DNA of 64,000 nucleotides from NCBI RefSeq assembly GCF_028290435.1, contig NZ_JAQGJV010000051.1, forward strand, positions 1 through 64,000, read 5' to 3'. The DNA is from Devosia sp. (lineage in GTDB: Bacteria; Pseudomonadota; Alphaproteobacteria; Rhizobiales; Devosiaceae). Of this stretch, positions 1-10,987 are shown piece by piece. The notes below the pieces were generated by a model. That model saw only the letters and a list, made by a program, of their open reading frames with translations, did no database searches and was not told the origin of the DNA. The number at the start of each line of letters is the position of its first letter. Positions within the stretch are counted from its first letter, which is position 1. The position numbers and the translations under genes are program-made.

Positions 1-261
1 CGCTGCAACCAGCCGAGCTCCGGCCTGCTGATGTTCGGCATCGGCGAGATAGACCTCACGCGCCTCAGCGTCGGCAAGGTCCATGATGAAACCGTCATTG
101 AAGCCCTGCCCGGCTCCCTCGGGCGAAGTGTTGGGGCCGAACTTTGCCGAAAGCAGCCCGGGAATGCGACCGACCAGGGCGCCCAGCCCCGCATAGATGG
201 CGGCGCGCTCGGCCTGTGGCACTTCAGGGCGGAAGCGGAAGAACACGCAGTGGCGGATCAT
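1..261 (-). CDS. Dabb (stress-responsive A/B barrel) domain protein, 3' end cut by window edge
   Basis: Reading the complement from an ATG at 261 gives 87 codons with no stop before the window edge. The product begins MIRHCVFFRFRPEV and contains the pattern of the Dabb family (small dimeric alpha/beta barrel proteins of about 100 residues): the early HCVFFRF strand, a conserved LPG-type helix end (RIPGLLSAKFGPNTS), and GFNDGFIMDFAD-like core. The exact biochemical role of this family is generally unknown. It lies 31 bp downstream of the parC stop on the same strand, so it may be co-transcribed with parC. The last residues of the domain are missing because of the window edge. Confidence 0.8.
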   Translation of the reverse strand, partial: MIRHCVFFRFRPEVPQAERAAIYAGLGALVGRIPGLLSAKFGPNTSPEGAGQGFNDGFIMDLADAEAREVYLADAEHQQAGARLVAA

Positions 262-292
262 GTGAGAGCTTTCAGAAGCAGATCGGACAGGG

Positions 293-2590
<2,298 letters not shown>

Positions 2591-2708
2591 GGGGAGAGGT
2601 CTCGTGAGAACGAATCAGGATTGGACTATAGCGGACGGGGCGTTGAGATACACGCCAAACGCCCGGATTATGGGGAGTTTCCCCCATTCTAAAGCGAGTT
2701 TGGACGGC

Positions 2709-3419
2709 TCAATCGTGGTGCTTGGTCAGGCTGACGATCAGTGCGTCGCGCACTGAAGGGGCCGCGATATCGCGAGGGCCCCAGACGTGCATCTCGAGGA
2801 AATGGCCGGTGAGGCGGAAGGCATTGCTGATGTCGTCGGGGGAGGCGTTGCCGCGGTGGGTGAGGCAGGCGGCGAGTGGCAGGAGGCGGTCGAGGTAAGG
2901 CTGGGCGGCGCCGCGGGAGACGGCGCGGCCGGATTTGGGGGAGACGTGGGTCAGGTCGGTGGTGACACCGGTGGCGGCGCAGCTGGTGAGATCAAGGCCG
3001 AAGCCCAGTTCGTCGAGCACGGCGAGTTCGAAGCGGGCGATGGCGGCGCCGTCGGGGGCCGAATCCAGCAGGTTAAGGGCCATGCCGAGGAGGCGGTCGT
3101 GGGGATCGCGTTCGGGGAGCAGGTGAAGGAGTTCGCAGATCAGCTGGCTGGCGTAGAGGCGGGTCCGGTCGGCAATGAGGTCGGCGGCCCGGGCGGTGAG
3201 CAGTTCGGTTGAAAAGGTGCCGAGGTGATCTTCGAGGCGGGCGCGCCAAACCAGTTGGACAGTGTTGCCGGGCTGGAAGATGGCGGCGGTCTTGGGGGCG
3301 CGGCCACCGCGCACGAGGCCGAGCCAGCGGCCGCGGCCAACCACCATGGCCTCGGCGATAAGGCTGGTTTCACCGTGGCGGCGCACACCGATCAGCAGGC
3401 CTTCGCCGGTCCATTCCAT
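2709..3419 (-). CDS. recO: DNA repair protein RecO
   Basis: The 236-residue product has the RecO layout: an N-terminal OB fold (MEWTGEGLLIGVRRHGE, then VRGGRAPKTAAIFQPG), and a helical C-terminal half with LYASQLICELLHLLPERDPHDRL and ELAVLDELGFGLDL. RecO loads RecA onto SSB-coated single-stranded DNA together with RecR in the RecFOR pathway. In related genomes recO directly follows era; here a two-gene cassette separates them. The ATG at 3419 is immediately adjacent to the TGA of the upstream marR gene (3422-3420). No good Shine-Dalgarno sequence precedes it, so recO is probably translated by coupling to marR and may now depend on the marR promoter. Confidence 0.93.
   Translation of the reverse strand: MEWTGEGLLIGVRRHGETSLIAEAMVVGRGRWLGLVRGGRAPKTAAIFQPGNTVQLVWRARLEDHLGTFSTELLTARAADLIADRTRLYASQLICELLHLLPERDPHDRLLGMALNLLDSAPDGAAIARFELAVLDELGFGLDLTSCAATGVTTDLTHVSPKSGRAVSRGAAQPYLDRLLPLAACLTHRGNASPDDISNAFRLTGHFLEMHVWGPRDIAAPSVRDALIVSLTKHHD
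3383..3419 (-). repeat. Direct repeat, copy 1: first codons of intact recO
   Basis: These 37 bp (the first 12 codons of recO) recur at 4356-4392 with three mismatches. The two copies flank the marR/monooxygenase cassette. Confidence 0.9.
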
Positions 3420-3905
3420 TCAGTCTTGCTCGAGCGTTCCGTCAACGCCCGGCTCCTCATCCAGCCGGTTCCACAGTGCTTTTAGGACCTCGGCGGCAAT
3501 TGCGATCTTGCCCGCATCAAGGTCTGCGGCGAGGTCGTCCACCCACGGCCTCTGCACCTTGGCCGCCGCGGCCATGATCGCTTTTCCGTCGGCGGTAAGC
3601 TGGACGAGCTTGGCGCGCCGATGGCGCGGATTATCCTCAAAGGCGAGCAAGCCCTGGTCGGCCAATTCATTGACGATCCGCTGCACACCCTGCCGAGCCA
3701 ATCCCATATCGCCGGCAAGGTGGGCGACCGGCTGCGGGGCGCTAGACATGGCTACCGCCCCGAGCACTTGCCACCGTGCGCTGGTCAGACCCAGAGGGGA
3801 GACCAGCTTGTCGCCCGCAGCAACAAGCCTTCCATTGGCACGGAAGATTTCCAGAAACAGACCACTCAAGGCCATCGATGTTGCATGCGCTGCATCGGAT
3901 TTCAT
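3420..3905 (-). CDS. MarR-family transcriptional regulator
   Basis: The 161-residue product is a winged-helix MarR protein. The N-terminal dimerisation helix is followed by LTSARWQVLGAVA, the recognition helix region (HLAGDMGLARQGVQRIVNELADQGLLAFEDN), the wing with PRHRRAKLVQLTADG, and a C-terminal helix. MarR proteins are usually dimeric repressors released by small phenolic or oxidant ligands. It is divergent from the monooxygenase-like gene at 4005, the usual arrangement for a MarR repressor and its target. A near-consensus promoter and a palindrome lie just upstream (3915-3943). The ATG at 3905 is only a few bases from the predicted transcription start, so the mRNA may be nearly leaderless. 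Its TGA is directly followed by the recO ATG. Confidence 0.9.
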   Translation of the reverse strand: MKSDAAHATSMALSGLFLEIFRANGRLVAAGDKLVSPLGLTSARWQVLGAVAMSSAPQPVAHLAGDMGLARQGVQRIVNELADQGLLAFEDNPRHRRAKLVQLTADGKAIMAAAAKVQRPWVDDLAADLDAGKIAIAAEVLKALWNRLDEEPGVDGTLEQD

Positions 3906-3914
3906 ATTGACAAT

Positions 3915-3943
3915 ATATTACCAATAAGACAACTTGTTGTCAA
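3915..3943 (-). promoter_or_regulatory. marR promoter with embedded palindromic operator
   Basis: On the complement, TTGACA (3943-3938) and TAATAT (3920-3915) are separated by exactly 17 bp, a near-perfect sigma-70-type promoter. The palindrome GACAAC-TT-GTTGTC (3928-3941) overlaps the -35 box and spacer and is a likely MarR operator. A second TTGACA on the plus strand (3907-3912) lies in the same intergenic region and could serve the divergent gene. Operator assignment is inference from position and symmetry. Confidence 0.7.
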
Positions 3944-4004
3944 TTAAATACTCTTGGGGACGGTATCGAACTGCCCAAGTGCCACTTTAACGGATGGAGA
4001 CACC

Positions 4005-4349
4005 ATGAAGACGCCCTCACAACTACACTACGGCTCGATCTATCGCATCGACAAGTTCAGCGTGCCAGACGCCGCGCGCCAGCAATTCCTCAACCAGCTC
4101 AACGAGACCAAGGATTTCCTCGATGGCCAGGCCGGATGCCGACAAAACCTGGTGCTGGAGGTTCAATCAGGGTCCGACCGCTTCAACTTCGTTACAATAG
4201 TGGAATGGGACAATGTCGAGGCTTTCCAGAACGCCAAGGCGGCAATGCAGGAGGAGCGCCGTGCCAGCGGGTTCAACCCGCAAGAGTTTATCGCCCGGTT
4301 GGGAATTGAGGCCGATATGGCCAATTACGGACCAGTCGGGACGATATGA
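4005..4349 (+). CDS. Antibiotic biosynthesis monooxygenase (ABM) domain protein
   Basis: The 114-residue product begins MKTPSQLHYGSIYRIDKFSV and has the small ferredoxin-like ABM pattern: a first strand, DAARQQFLNQLNETKDFLDGQAGCRQNLVLE, then FNFVTIVEWDNVEAFQNAKAAM. Members are cofactor-free quinone-type or haem-degrading monooxygenases, or just dimeric folds of unknown use; the substrate cannot be told here. The start at 4005 is chosen because CGGATGGAGACACC supplies a ribosome-binding site; an in-frame upstream start at 3954 would run into the control region. It is divergent from marR and is the likely target of that regulator. Confidence 0.8.
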   Translation: MKTPSQLHYGSIYRIDKFSVPDAARQQFLNQLNETKDFLDGQAGCRQNLVLEVQSGSDRFNFVTIVEWDNVEAFQNAKAAMQEERRASGFNPQEFIARLGIEADMANYGPVGTI

Positions 4350-4355
4350 GGGGCG

Positions 4356-4392
4356 GCACACCGGTCAACAGGCTTTCGCCGGTCCATTCCAT
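4356..4392 (-). repeat. Direct repeat, copy 2: orphan recO 5' fragment
   Basis: 34 of 37 bases match the first codons of recO (3383-3419). Read on the complement it still encodes MEWTGESLLTGV, against MEWTGEGLLIGV in the real gene, and then degenerates. It sits between the monooxygenase gene and the palindromic repeat downstream of era, which is where recO would begin if the cassette were absent. Confidence 0.88.
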
Positions 4393-4397
4393 CTATT

Positions 4398-4541
4398 CTT
4401 CTCCCCATCGGGGAGAAGGTGGCGCGAAGCGCCGGATGAGGGGGAGCGTGGGGCACTCACAGGGTTTATGGGTGTGGAGAGATTCCCCCTCACCCAGATC
4501 GGCTGTGCCGATCCGACCTCTCCCCGATGGGGAGAGGAATA
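4398..4541. repeat. Palindromic intergenic repeat, family B
   Basis: The element starts with CTTCTCCCCATCGGGGAGAAG and ends with an opposed CTCTCCCCGATGGGGAGAGG, enclosing GGTGGCGCGAAGCGCCGGATGAGG-type sequence and CCCTCACCC. The same parts recur at 25,937-26,073 in a different order. It lies between the recO fragment and the end of era and could form strong hairpins in RNA. An apparent ORF across it is a by-product of its GC-rich composition. Confidence 0.8.
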
Positions 4542-4556
4542 GGAAGAGCAGCTCGC

Positions 4557-5483
4557 TCAATTCTTTCCGTGTGGGTATTCAAGCCCCATTTCGCGGTAGC
4601 GTTCGGGGTCGTCGCCCCACTTTTCGCGGACCTTGACGAAGAGGAAGAGGTGGATGGGGACTTCGTACATCTCCATCAGTTCCTTGCGGGATTCCTGGCC
4701 TATGGTTTTGATGGTCTGGCCGCCGGCGCCGAGCACGATCTTTTTGTGAGTGTCGCGGGTGACGTAGATGACCTGGTCGATCTTGTAGGAGCCGTCCTTC
4801 TGGATCTTGAAGCTCTCGGTCTCGACGGTGGAATTGTAGGGAATTTCGTCGTGGATGCGCAGGAACAGCTTTTCGCGCGTAATCTCGGCGGCGGTGATGG
4901 CCATGGTGAGATCGGTCAGGTGATCCTCGGGGAAATGCCAGGGGCCGGGCGGGATGTGCTTGACGCACCAATCCATGAAGTCCGGCACGCCGTCGCCCTT
5001 GAGCGCCGAAATCATGAAGGTGGCTTCGAAGCGCAGCTTGGCATTGATGGTCTCGGAGAGCTTGAGCAGGTGCTCGCGCTTGACCGCATCGACCTTGTTG
5101 AGGATGAGAATTTTGGGATGGTTGACGTTGGCCAGACCTTCCAGAAGAGATTCCAGATCCGGGCCCAAACCCCTTTCGGCATCAAGGATAAAGGCGACGA
5201 TGTCGGCATCCCCTGCCCCACCCCAGGCGCTATCCACCATGGCGCGATCGAGCCGCCGCTTGGGCGCGAAAATGCCGGGCGTGTCGATGAAGACGAGCTG
5301 GGCCTTTTTGTCCTCAAGGGTGACGACGCCGCGGACCTGGCTGCGGGTGGTCTGCGCCTTGTGGGTGACGATCGAGACCTTGGTGCCCACGAGAGAATTG
5401 AGCAGCGTCGACTTGCCGGCATTGGGCGCCCCGACGAGGGCGATAAAGCCACAGGAGGTTTCGACGAGAGGTAATTGGTTCAT
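4557..5483 (-). CDS. era: GTPase Era
   Basis: The 308-residue product is Era, which binds the 3' end of 16S rRNA and helps mature the small ribosomal subunit. Visible motifs: G1 GAPNAGKST, G2 region with TTRSQVRGVV, G3 DTPG (FIDTPGIFAPKRRLDRAM), G4 NKVD, and a C-terminal KH domain with VIYVTRDTHKKIVLGAGGQTIKTIG. The start MNQLPLVETSCGF at 5483 is used because its ATG overlaps the rnc stop by 4 bp (ATGA), as in other coupled gene pairs of this operon; a longer frame to 5684 is only rnc read out of frame. Confidence 0.96.
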   Translation of the reverse strand: MNQLPLVETSCGFIALVGAPNAGKSTLLNSLVGTKVSIVTHKAQTTRSQVRGVVTLEDKKAQLVFIDTPGIFAPKRRLDRAMVDSAWGGAGDADIVAFILDAERGLGPDLESLLEGLANVNHPKILILNKVDAVKREHLLKLSETINAKLRFEATFMISALKGDGVPDFMDWCVKHIPPGPWHFPEDHLTDLTMAITAAEITREKLFLRIHDEIPYNSTVETESFKIQKDGSYKIDQVIYVTRDTHKKIVLGAGGQTIKTIGQESRKELMEMYEVPIHLFLFVKVREKWGDDPERYREMGLEYPHGKN

Positions 5484-6187
5484 GCGGGGGTTTTCCAGAC
5501 GTTTTGAGCGATGAGGAAGGCCTCGGCGGCCTTGTGTTCGGCAATCTTCTTGGACGGACCGCTGGCGCTGAGCGGGGGAAACTCGCCGAGCGCTACGGTA
5601 ATGGTGAATTCGGGCGCGTGGTCGGGGCCGGTGCGGGCCGACTGGATATAGGCGGGCGGTTCGAGACCGCGGGCCTGGGCCCATTCCTGCAGCGTGGTCT
5701 TGGCATCGGCGCGGTCGGGCTGGCCTTCAAGCAGCTGGTCGCCGAACATGCGCTCGACGAACTCATAGGCCTTGCCCAGACCACCATCGCAATAGATGGC
5801 CCCGATGACGGCTTCGGCCACGTCGCCCAGAATGGCTTCCTTTTCGGCGCCGCCGGTGCGTGCTTCGCTGGTACCGAGGATCATGGCCGCGCCGAGATTG
5901 AGCTGGCGGGCGATGATGGCGCAGGTTTCCTTGCGCACCAGGGTGTTGAGGGTGCGCGAGAGTTCGCCCTCATTGGCCTTGGGCAGGCGGCGATAGAGCA
6001 TATCGGCGACGACGAGGCCAAGCACGCGGTCGCCGAGGAATTCGAGGCGCTGGTAGGAGCGCTCGATGCGCTTGGCGGGCGAGAGAGCGCTGGAATGGGT
6101 CAGCGCGCGGTCAAGCAGGTCCGGGTCGGCAAAGCGATAGCCTAGCCGTTGTTCCAGACCTGAATGGGACCGGGCGCGCTGGCTCAC
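5480..6187 (-). CDS. rnc: Ribonuclease III
   Basis: The 235-residue product cuts double-stranded RNA in rRNA processing and antisense regulation. The catalytic signature RLEFLGDRVLGLVVADMLY is in the first third, with the second acidic cluster in AILGDVAEAVIGAIYCDGG. A C-terminal dsRNA-binding domain runs from DAKTTLQEWAQ to KKIAEHKAAEAFLI. The start chosen is GTG at 6187 (VSQRARSHSGLEQRLGYRF), which overlaps the lepB stop as GTGA. An ATG-like longer frame to 6259 would extend 24 residues into lepB without family support. It is translationally coupled to era downstream. Confidence 0.94.
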   Translation of the reverse strand: MSQRARSHSGLEQRLGYRFADPDLLDRALTHSSALSPAKRIERSYQRLEFLGDRVLGLVVADMLYRRLPKANEGELSRTLNTLVRKETCAIIARQLNLGAAMILGTSEARTGGAEKEAILGDVAEAVIGAIYCDGGLGKAYEFVERMFGDQLLEGQPDRADAKTTLQEWAQARGLEPPAYIQSARTGPDHAPEFTITVALGEFPPLSASGPSKKIAEHKAAEAFLIAQNVWKTPA

Positions 6188-7002
6188 TGCCCGGTAACGC
6201 GTGGGGTGTAGTTGTTGACGTTCTGGAACATACGGTCCCAGCGGACGTTGGCGGGCCACTGCCAGATCTGCCAGGGTGGAATATTGTTGGTGATGGAGAA
6301 GAAGGTGGCTTCGGCTTTCGCGATCAGGTTGGTGGCGGGGACATAGCCAACCGACTGCAGCACGCGGCTATCGGCGGAGCGGTCCCGATTGTCGCCCATC
6401 ATGAAGAAATGGCCGGCGGGGACGACGTATTCCTGGGTATTGTCGAGCTGAGCGTCGTCGGAGATTTCCTGGATGATGTGGGTCGTGCCTTCCGGGAAGG
6501 TTTCCTTATAAACGGTCACTTGGCGGTCGTCGCCGGTGCTATCGGTATCGATGATGGTGCCGACCTTCTCGCGCTCGACCATGACGTCGTTGATGTAGAG
6601 ACGGCCGGCCTTCATCTGGATGCGATCGCCGGGAAGGCCGACAACGCGCTTGATGTATTCGATGTTCTGCGGCACCGGGCGGAACACGGCGACGTCGCCG
6701 CGGTTTGGGTCGCGGCCAAAGATGCGCCCATTGATGGGGAGTTCAAAATCCAGCAGCGTGAAATCGCCGTAGCGGCCGAGCGAGAACGAGTGCTTGCCAT
6801 AGCCCCAGACCCACTTATTGGCGACGAAGTAGTCGCCGATCATCAGGGTCTGCTGCATCGAGCCGGTGGGGATCGAGAACGGCTGGTAGAGGAAGGAGCG
6901 CAGCACGATGGCGATCAGCAGCGCCTCGACCACGACCACGATGGTATCCCACCACTCGTTAGTCGCGGACTTCTTGCTGGTTTTTGGTGCGGACTGGCTC
7001 AT
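6184..7002 (-). CDS. lepB: Signal peptidase I
   Basis: The 272-residue inner-membrane protease removes signal peptides from exported proteins. A single N-terminal membrane segment (about residues 19-37, TIVVVVEALLIAIVLRSFL) precedes the catalytic serine S48 in SIPTGSM. The general-base lysine is K118 in YIKRVVGLPGD. The substrate-binding GDNRDRSADSR box is near the C-terminus. It overlaps rnc by 4 bp and follows acpS by 30 bp; acpS-lepB-rnc-era is a standard rhizobial arrangement. Confidence 0.96.
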   Translation of the reverse strand: MSQSAPKTSKKSATNEWWDTIVVVVEALLIAIVLRSFLYQPFSIPTGSMQQTLMIGDYFVANKWVWGYGKHSFSLGRYGDFTLLDFELPINGRIFGRDPNRGDVAVFRPVPQNIEYIKRVVGLPGDRIQMKAGRLYINDVMVEREKVGTIIDTDSTGDDRQVTVYKETFPEGTTHIIQEISDDAQLDNTQEYVVPAGHFFMMGDNRDRSADSRVLQSVGYVPATNLIAKAEATFFSITNNIPPWQIWQWPANVRWDRMFQNVNNYTPRVTGQ

Positions 7003-7032
7003 TGATATCCCCGAAACGGTGCTTGCAGACGG

Positions 7033-7452
7033 TTAGAGCGTTGCGGGGGTCTGGTCAATTGGCAGCGCTTCGATGATCACGAACGCTTGCGCGAGGCCGG
7101 CGTCGTCGGTGATGGTCAGGTGAATGTGGGGAACATGGCCGGGCGGCACAAGGCGGGCGAGCGCTTTGGCCGCGCCATTGGTCAGATGCATGGTCGGTTT
7201 GCCCGATGGCAGGTTTACGACGCCCATGTCGCGCCAATAAACGCCAAAACTAAGGCCGGTGCCGAGGGCCTTGGAGCAGGCCTCCTTGGCGGCGAAGCGC
7301 TTGGCATAGGAGGCGGCGCGCTGGGCGCGGCGATCGGACTTGCGGCGCTCGATCTCGGTAAAGCAGCGCTGAGTGAAGCGCTCGCCGTAGCGTTCGAGCG
7401 TTTTTTCCACGCGGCCGATCTGGCAGAGGTCGGAGCCGAAGCCGATGATCAT
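7033..7452 (-). CDS. acpS: Holo-[acyl-carrier-protein] synthase
   Basis: The 139-residue product transfers 4'-phosphopantetheine from CoA to acyl carrier protein. It has the AcpS motifs [14 protein letters not shown] near the N-terminus (metal-binding Asp) and [16 protein letters not shown] in the middle (catalytic Glu/Lys). The start at 7452 is used because its ATG overlaps the pyrE stop (ATGA). The upstream part of the open frame to 7659 is pyrE in another frame. Confidence 0.95.
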   Translation of the reverse strand: MIIGFGSDLCQIGRVEKTLERYGERFTQRCFTEIERRKSDRRAQRAASYAKRFAAKEACSKALGTGLSFGVYWRDMGVVNLPSGKPTMHLTNGAAKALARLVPPGHVPHIHLTITDDAGLAQAFVIIEALPIDQTPATL

Positions 7453-8042
7453 TTGACCCCCTGAATGCCGCGACTGCCGGGTTTGACGGGGGGGATGGCG
7501 GCGAGTTCGGGTGGGAGCTGGTCGGCGGGGTAAGCGGGGACCTTGAACTGGATCAGTGAGACCAGCGGCACACCGACATCGGCTTCGCCGCCGGAGCGGT
7601 CGATGAGGCAGGCGGCGGCGATGACGTTGGCGCCGATGGCACGCAGGGCCGCGACGCATTCGCGGATGGACAGGCCGGTGGAGACGATATCCTCGACGAC
7701 GATAACCTTGTCATCGGCGGAGATTTCGAAGCCGCGACGCAGCTCGAACTTGCCGTCGACGCGCTCGGTGTAGAGCGCGGGGACATTGAGGTGGCGGGAG
7801 GTTTCGTAGCCGGGGATGATGCCGCCGATGGCGGGGGAGACGACTTTGGTGACGTCGCCGTAGCCTTCGGCATGGATTTTTTCGGCCAGTGCCTTGCAGA
7901 GCTTTTCGGTCTGGGCGGCGTATTGGAAAACCTTGGCCTTTTGCAGGAAGACCGGCGAGCGCAGGCCGGACGACAGGATGAAGTGACCCTCCAGCATGGC
8001 GCCGCAGTCGCGGAAGATGGCGAGCACTTCGTCTTTATTCAT
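7449..8042 (-). CDS. pyrE: Orotate phosphoribosyltransferase
   Basis: The 197-residue product converts orotate and PRPP to OMP in pyrimidine synthesis. The PRPP-binding motif [13 protein letters not shown] is clear, and [21 protein letters not shown] plus [15 protein letters not shown] match the bacterial long-form PyrE. It overlaps the end of rsh by 8 bp and the start of acpS by 4 bp, so it is inside the rsh-pyrE-acpS-lepB-rnc-era operon. Confidence 0.95.
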   Translation of the reverse strand: MNKDEVLAIFRDCGAMLEGHFILSSGLRSPVFLQKAKVFQYAAQTEKLCKALAEKIHAEGYGDVTKVVSPAIGGIIPGYETSRHLNVPALYTERVDGKFELRRGFEISADDKVIVVEDIVSTGLSIRECVAALRAIGANVIAAACLIDRSGGEADVGVPLVSLIQFKVPAYPADQLPPELAAIPPVKPGSRGIQGVK

Positions 8043-10311
8043 TGTCGTCTCTCCGTTCGACCTGACCGTCCCATTCCAGCGTCGAAATCATGCCGGCTTC
8101 GCGCACGCCGGCACGTTGGACGGAGGAAAGGCCGGGGCTGCGCTTGAGCGTTGCCAGAACATCGGTCAGTTGCGCAAGGTCGCGGACCTCGATTTCAAAG
8201 ATCATCTGGTGGAAATCGGGCGAAATCATCCGCATCACTAGATTATTGATGTTGGCGTCGCAGGCGGCGATGGCGGAAGTGATCTGCGCTAGTGAGCCGG
8301 GCTTGTTGACGGACTCCATGGTGATGACGGTGGCATAGAGCTTGTCCTCACTGCTCGGATGCCAGCGGACATCGACCCAGGCGACGTCCTGGTCGTGCAT
8401 CTCGTTGAGGGCGTCCGAATGGATCGGATAGACCAGCATGGGCATATCCGGCTGCATGATGCCGACGAGGCGATCACCGGGAACGACGCCCTCGCTGGAG
8501 ACCTGCACCTCGGTGTGGAAATCGAGCTGGCGCATGGCCAGCTTGGCGCGCGGACCGGGCTTCTGGCCGCCGGGAACCCGGAAGCGAAACAGGTCGGTCG
8601 AGCGCAACGCGAACCAGCCGTCGGCGGTGTCGGCGACGGGTAGTTCCAGCTTGCGGCGGCGCTTGCGCAGGCCCTTGATGCGCGCCAGCTCATTGGCCAG
8701 TGGCTCGCTGCCGATCTTGCCCTCGCCAACGGCCATCAGCAGTTCGCGGCGGCTGGTGACGCCGAGCGACTCGGCGAGCGCTTTGGCCTCGCTGTCGTCG
8801 AGGGAAACGCCTTCGCGCTCTAGCATCATCGAGAGGACGTGCTCGCCCAGAGCAAAAGCGCGCTGATTGGCGGCGTTGCGGACCGAGCGGCGGATGGCGG
8901 CGCGGGCCTTGCCGGTGGCGGCGATGCCGATCCAGTTGCTGGGGGGCAAGTGGTTCTGGTCGCGGATGATTTCGACTTCGTCGCCGCTGCGGAGCTGGGT
9001 GACCAGCGGCAGGATAGCGCCGTTGATCTTGGCGCCGACGGTGGTGTCGCCGATATCAGTGTGCAGGGCGTAGGCGAAATCGATGGGCGTGGCGCCGCGT
9101 GGCAGCGCAATGAGGCGGCCGCGCGGGGTGAAGCAGAACACCTGGTCCTGGAACAGCTCCAGCTTGGTATATTCGAGGAAATCCTCGGTGGATGAGCCGG
9201 CGGTCAGGTGGCCGATGGTGGTGCGCAGCGAGCCGTAGGCTTGGGATTCGTTCTCAAGGCGATTAAGATCGGCGGAGGCGCCGTCCTTGTAGAGGGCGTG
9301 GGCGGCGATGCCGTATTCGGCGATCTTGTCCATTTCCTCGGTGCGAATCTGCAGTTCGGCGCGCTGGCGGCCGGGGCCGACGATCGTCGTGTGAATGGAG
9401 CGGTAATCGTTGTGCTTGGGGACCGAGATATAGTCCTTGAAGCGGTTGGGCACGACTTTCCACTTGGTGTGGACGACGCCGACAGTGCGGTAGCATTCCT
9501 CGACCGAGCCGACGATGACGCGGAAACCGATCATGTCGGAGAGTTGTTCCAGCGCGATGGATTTGCGCTCGATCTTGTTGAAGATGGAATAGGGCGACTT
9601 CACGCGCGCCTTGACCCGGGCCGAGATGCCTTCGGTAGCGAGGCGTTCACTGAGTTCGGTCGAAATTGTCGAGATGGTTTCGCGATATTCGGCCTGCATC
9701 TCGTCGAGACGCTCGGTGATGGCATTGTAGTGATCGGGCTGCAGGATCCTGAAGGAGATGTCCTCAAGCTCGTTGCGCATGTCCTGCATACCCATGCGGC
9801 CGGCGAGCGGGGCATAGATATCCATGGTTTCCTGGGCAATGCGGGTGCGCTTTTCGGGCGGCATGTATTGCAGGGTGCGCATGTTGTGGAGGCGATCGGC
9901 GAGCTTGACCAGGAGGACGCGGACATCCTGGGAAATGGCCAGCAGCAGCTTGCGCAAGTTCTCGGCCTGGGCCTCCTCGCGGGAGACCAGGTTGAGGCGC
10001 TCGATCTTGGTCAGGCCATCGACGATGGCGCCGATCTCGGGGCCGAAGAGCTGGTCGATTTCGGCGCGGGTGGCGTCGGTGTCCTCGATGGTGTCGTGCA
10101 GCAGGCCCACGGCGATGGAGGCGTCATCGAGTTTCAGCTCGGTTAGAATGGCGGCAACTTCAAGGGGATGGTTGAAGTAGGGGTCGCCCGAGGCACGCTT
10201 TTGCGAGCCATGCTTCTGCATGGCGTAAACATAGGCTTTGTTCAAAAGGTCTTCGTCGACGTCCGGGTTATACGCCTGGACGCGTTCGACGAGTTCGTAC
10301 TGACGCATCAT
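8035..10311 (-). CDS. rsh: Bifunctional (p)ppGpp synthetase/hydrolase (RelA/SpoT homologue)
   Basis: The 758-residue product makes and degrades the stringent-response alarmone. The HD hydrolase domain is intact (H48 in [12 protein letters not shown] at 72-73 in LLHDTIEDT). The synthetase domain has [15 protein letters not shown] and [18 protein letters not shown], a TGS domain follows ([24 protein letters not shown]), and a C-terminal ACT domain ends the protein. Intact HD and synthetase motifs make it the single bifunctional Rsh usual in Alphaproteobacteria. It leads the operon running to era. Confidence 0.96.
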   Translation of the reverse strand: MMRQYELVERVQAYNPDVDEDLLNKAYVYAMQKHGSQKRASGDPYFNHPLEVAAILTELKLDDASIAVGLLHDTIEDTDATRAEIDQLFGPEIGAIVDGLTKIERLNLVSREEAQAENLRKLLLAISQDVRVLLVKLADRLHNMRTLQYMPPEKRTRIAQETMDIYAPLAGRMGMQDMRNELEDISFRILQPDHYNAITERLDEMQAEYRETISTISTELSERLATEGISARVKARVKSPYSIFNKIERKSIALEQLSDMIGFRVIVGSVEECYRTVGVVHTKWKVVPNRFKDYISVPKHNDYRSIHTTIVGPGRQRAELQIRTEEMDKIAEYGIAAHALYKDGASADLNRLENESQAYGSLRTTIGHLTAGSSTEDFLEYTKLELFQDQVFCFTPRGRLIALPRGATPIDFAYALHTDIGDTTVGAKINGAILPLVTQLRSGDEVEIIRDQNHLPPSNWIGIAATGKARAAIRRSVRNAANQRAFALGEHVLSMMLEREGVSLDDSEAKALAESLGVTSRRELLMAVGEGKIGSEPLANELARIKGLRKRRRKLELPVADTADGWFALRSTDLFRFRVPGGQKPGPRAKLAMRQLDFHTEVQVSSEGVVPGDRLVGIMQPDMPMLVYPIHSDALNEMHDQDVAWVDVRWHPSSEDKLYATVITMESVNKPGSLAQITSAIAACDANINNLVMRMISPDFHQMIFEIEVRDLAQLTDVLATLKRSPGLSSVQRAGVREAGMISTLEWDGQVERRDDNE

Positions 10312-10427
10312 GGGATTGGGTGCCGCTCACTCTTGGAACGAGCTTAGCGCTTTGGGAAAACAGTGGGAAGGGCGGGAATTGAGTTAGCCGCCCTGTGGGG
10401 TGTTACGGGTGGATTGTAGCTAACCGG

Positions 10428-10546
10428 TCACCCCCTCCCTGCCTCCCCCATCAAGGGGGAGGTGTCTCTCCACACTAGTGACTCTATGGAGTTCAACACG
10501 CCAGACGGCACCTCCCCCATGATGGGGGAGGATGGGTGGGGGTGCG
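10428..10546. repeat. Palindromic intergenic repeat, family A (full element)
   Basis: Opposed arms (CACCCCCTCCCTGCCTCCCCC followed by ATCAAGGGGGAGGTGTCTC, then CACCTCCCCCATGATGGGGGAGG with a GGGTGGGGGTG end) enclose a central TCTCCACAC..GTTCAACAC spacer. The same element is at 48,239-48,369, and half elements are at 30,302, 45,011 and 45,858. Together with the rpoZ terminator it fills the 307-bp gap between rsh and rpoZ. Confidence 0.85.
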
Positions 10547-10560
10547 CGGAGCAACCGGCC

Positions 10561-10596
10561 AAAAACAAAACACCCCCGGCCGAGGCCGAGGGTGTT
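10561..10596 (-). terminator. Rho-independent terminator downstream of rpoZ
   Basis: On the complement, ACACCCTCGGCC / GGCCGGGGGTGT form a GC-rich stem, followed by a TTTGTTTTT tract. It lies 23 bp after the rpoZ stop and probably separates rpoZ from rsh transcription. Confidence 0.85.
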
Positions 10597-10618
10597 GATT
10601 TCAACAGACTGCAAAAAA

Positions 10619-10987
10619 TCAGTCGTCGCGACGTTCCGGTGGCGCGAGGCTTTCGATGCCGCGCAGGAGTTCGTCTTCGCTCATGGTGTCGAAGCTCAGC
10701 GAATCGTCGTTGCTGTCGTTTTCGATCATTGGCGCGGCGTGCTGTTCGGGCTCATCGACCTCGACATATTTCTGCAGCGAGTGGATCAGATCCTCGTGCA
10801 GGTCATCGGGGGAAATGGCGCCATCGCCGATTTCGCGCAGGGCGACAACGGGATTCTTGTCGTTATCGCGCGACACGGTGATCTGGGCGCCGGACGAAAT
10901 CATGCGCGCGCGATGGGCGGCCATGAGTACGAGATCGAAACGGTTTTCGATCTTTTCAATGCAGTCTTCAACGGTGACGCGGGCCAC
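10619..10987 (-). CDS. rpoZ: RNA polymerase omega subunit
   Basis: The 122-residue product begins (M)[27 protein letters not shown], the diagnostic omega N-terminus that binds the beta' subunit and aids polymerase assembly. The C-terminal extension is acidic, as in other Alphaproteobacteria. Two GTG codons are possible starts. The one at 10987 is preferred because GGAG lies six bases before it and because the family starts with ARVTVEDC; the upstream GTG at 10999 has no such site. It is upstream of rsh on the same strand, but a terminator lies between. Confidence 0.94.
   Translation of the reverse strand: MARVTVEDCIEKIENRFDLVLMAAHRARMISSGAQITVSRDNDKNPVVALREIGDGAISPDDLHEDLIHSLQKYVEVDEPEQHAAPMIENDSNDDSLSFDTMSEDELLRGIESLAPPERRDD

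Noticed and set aside
3383-4392. Insertion sequence or composite transposon at the recO start
   Set aside because: No transposase and no terminal inverted repeats; the flanking duplicate is part of recO itself and much longer than a normal target duplication.
4213-4636. Open frames across the region between the monooxygenase gene and era
   Set aside because: They consist of the recO fragment and a palindromic repeat read as codons; no protein family and no ribosome-binding site.
10428-10546. CRISPR array or phage attachment site made from the CCTCCCCC repeats
   Set aside because: The repeats are inverted, not regularly spaced direct repeats, and no cas or integrase gene is near.
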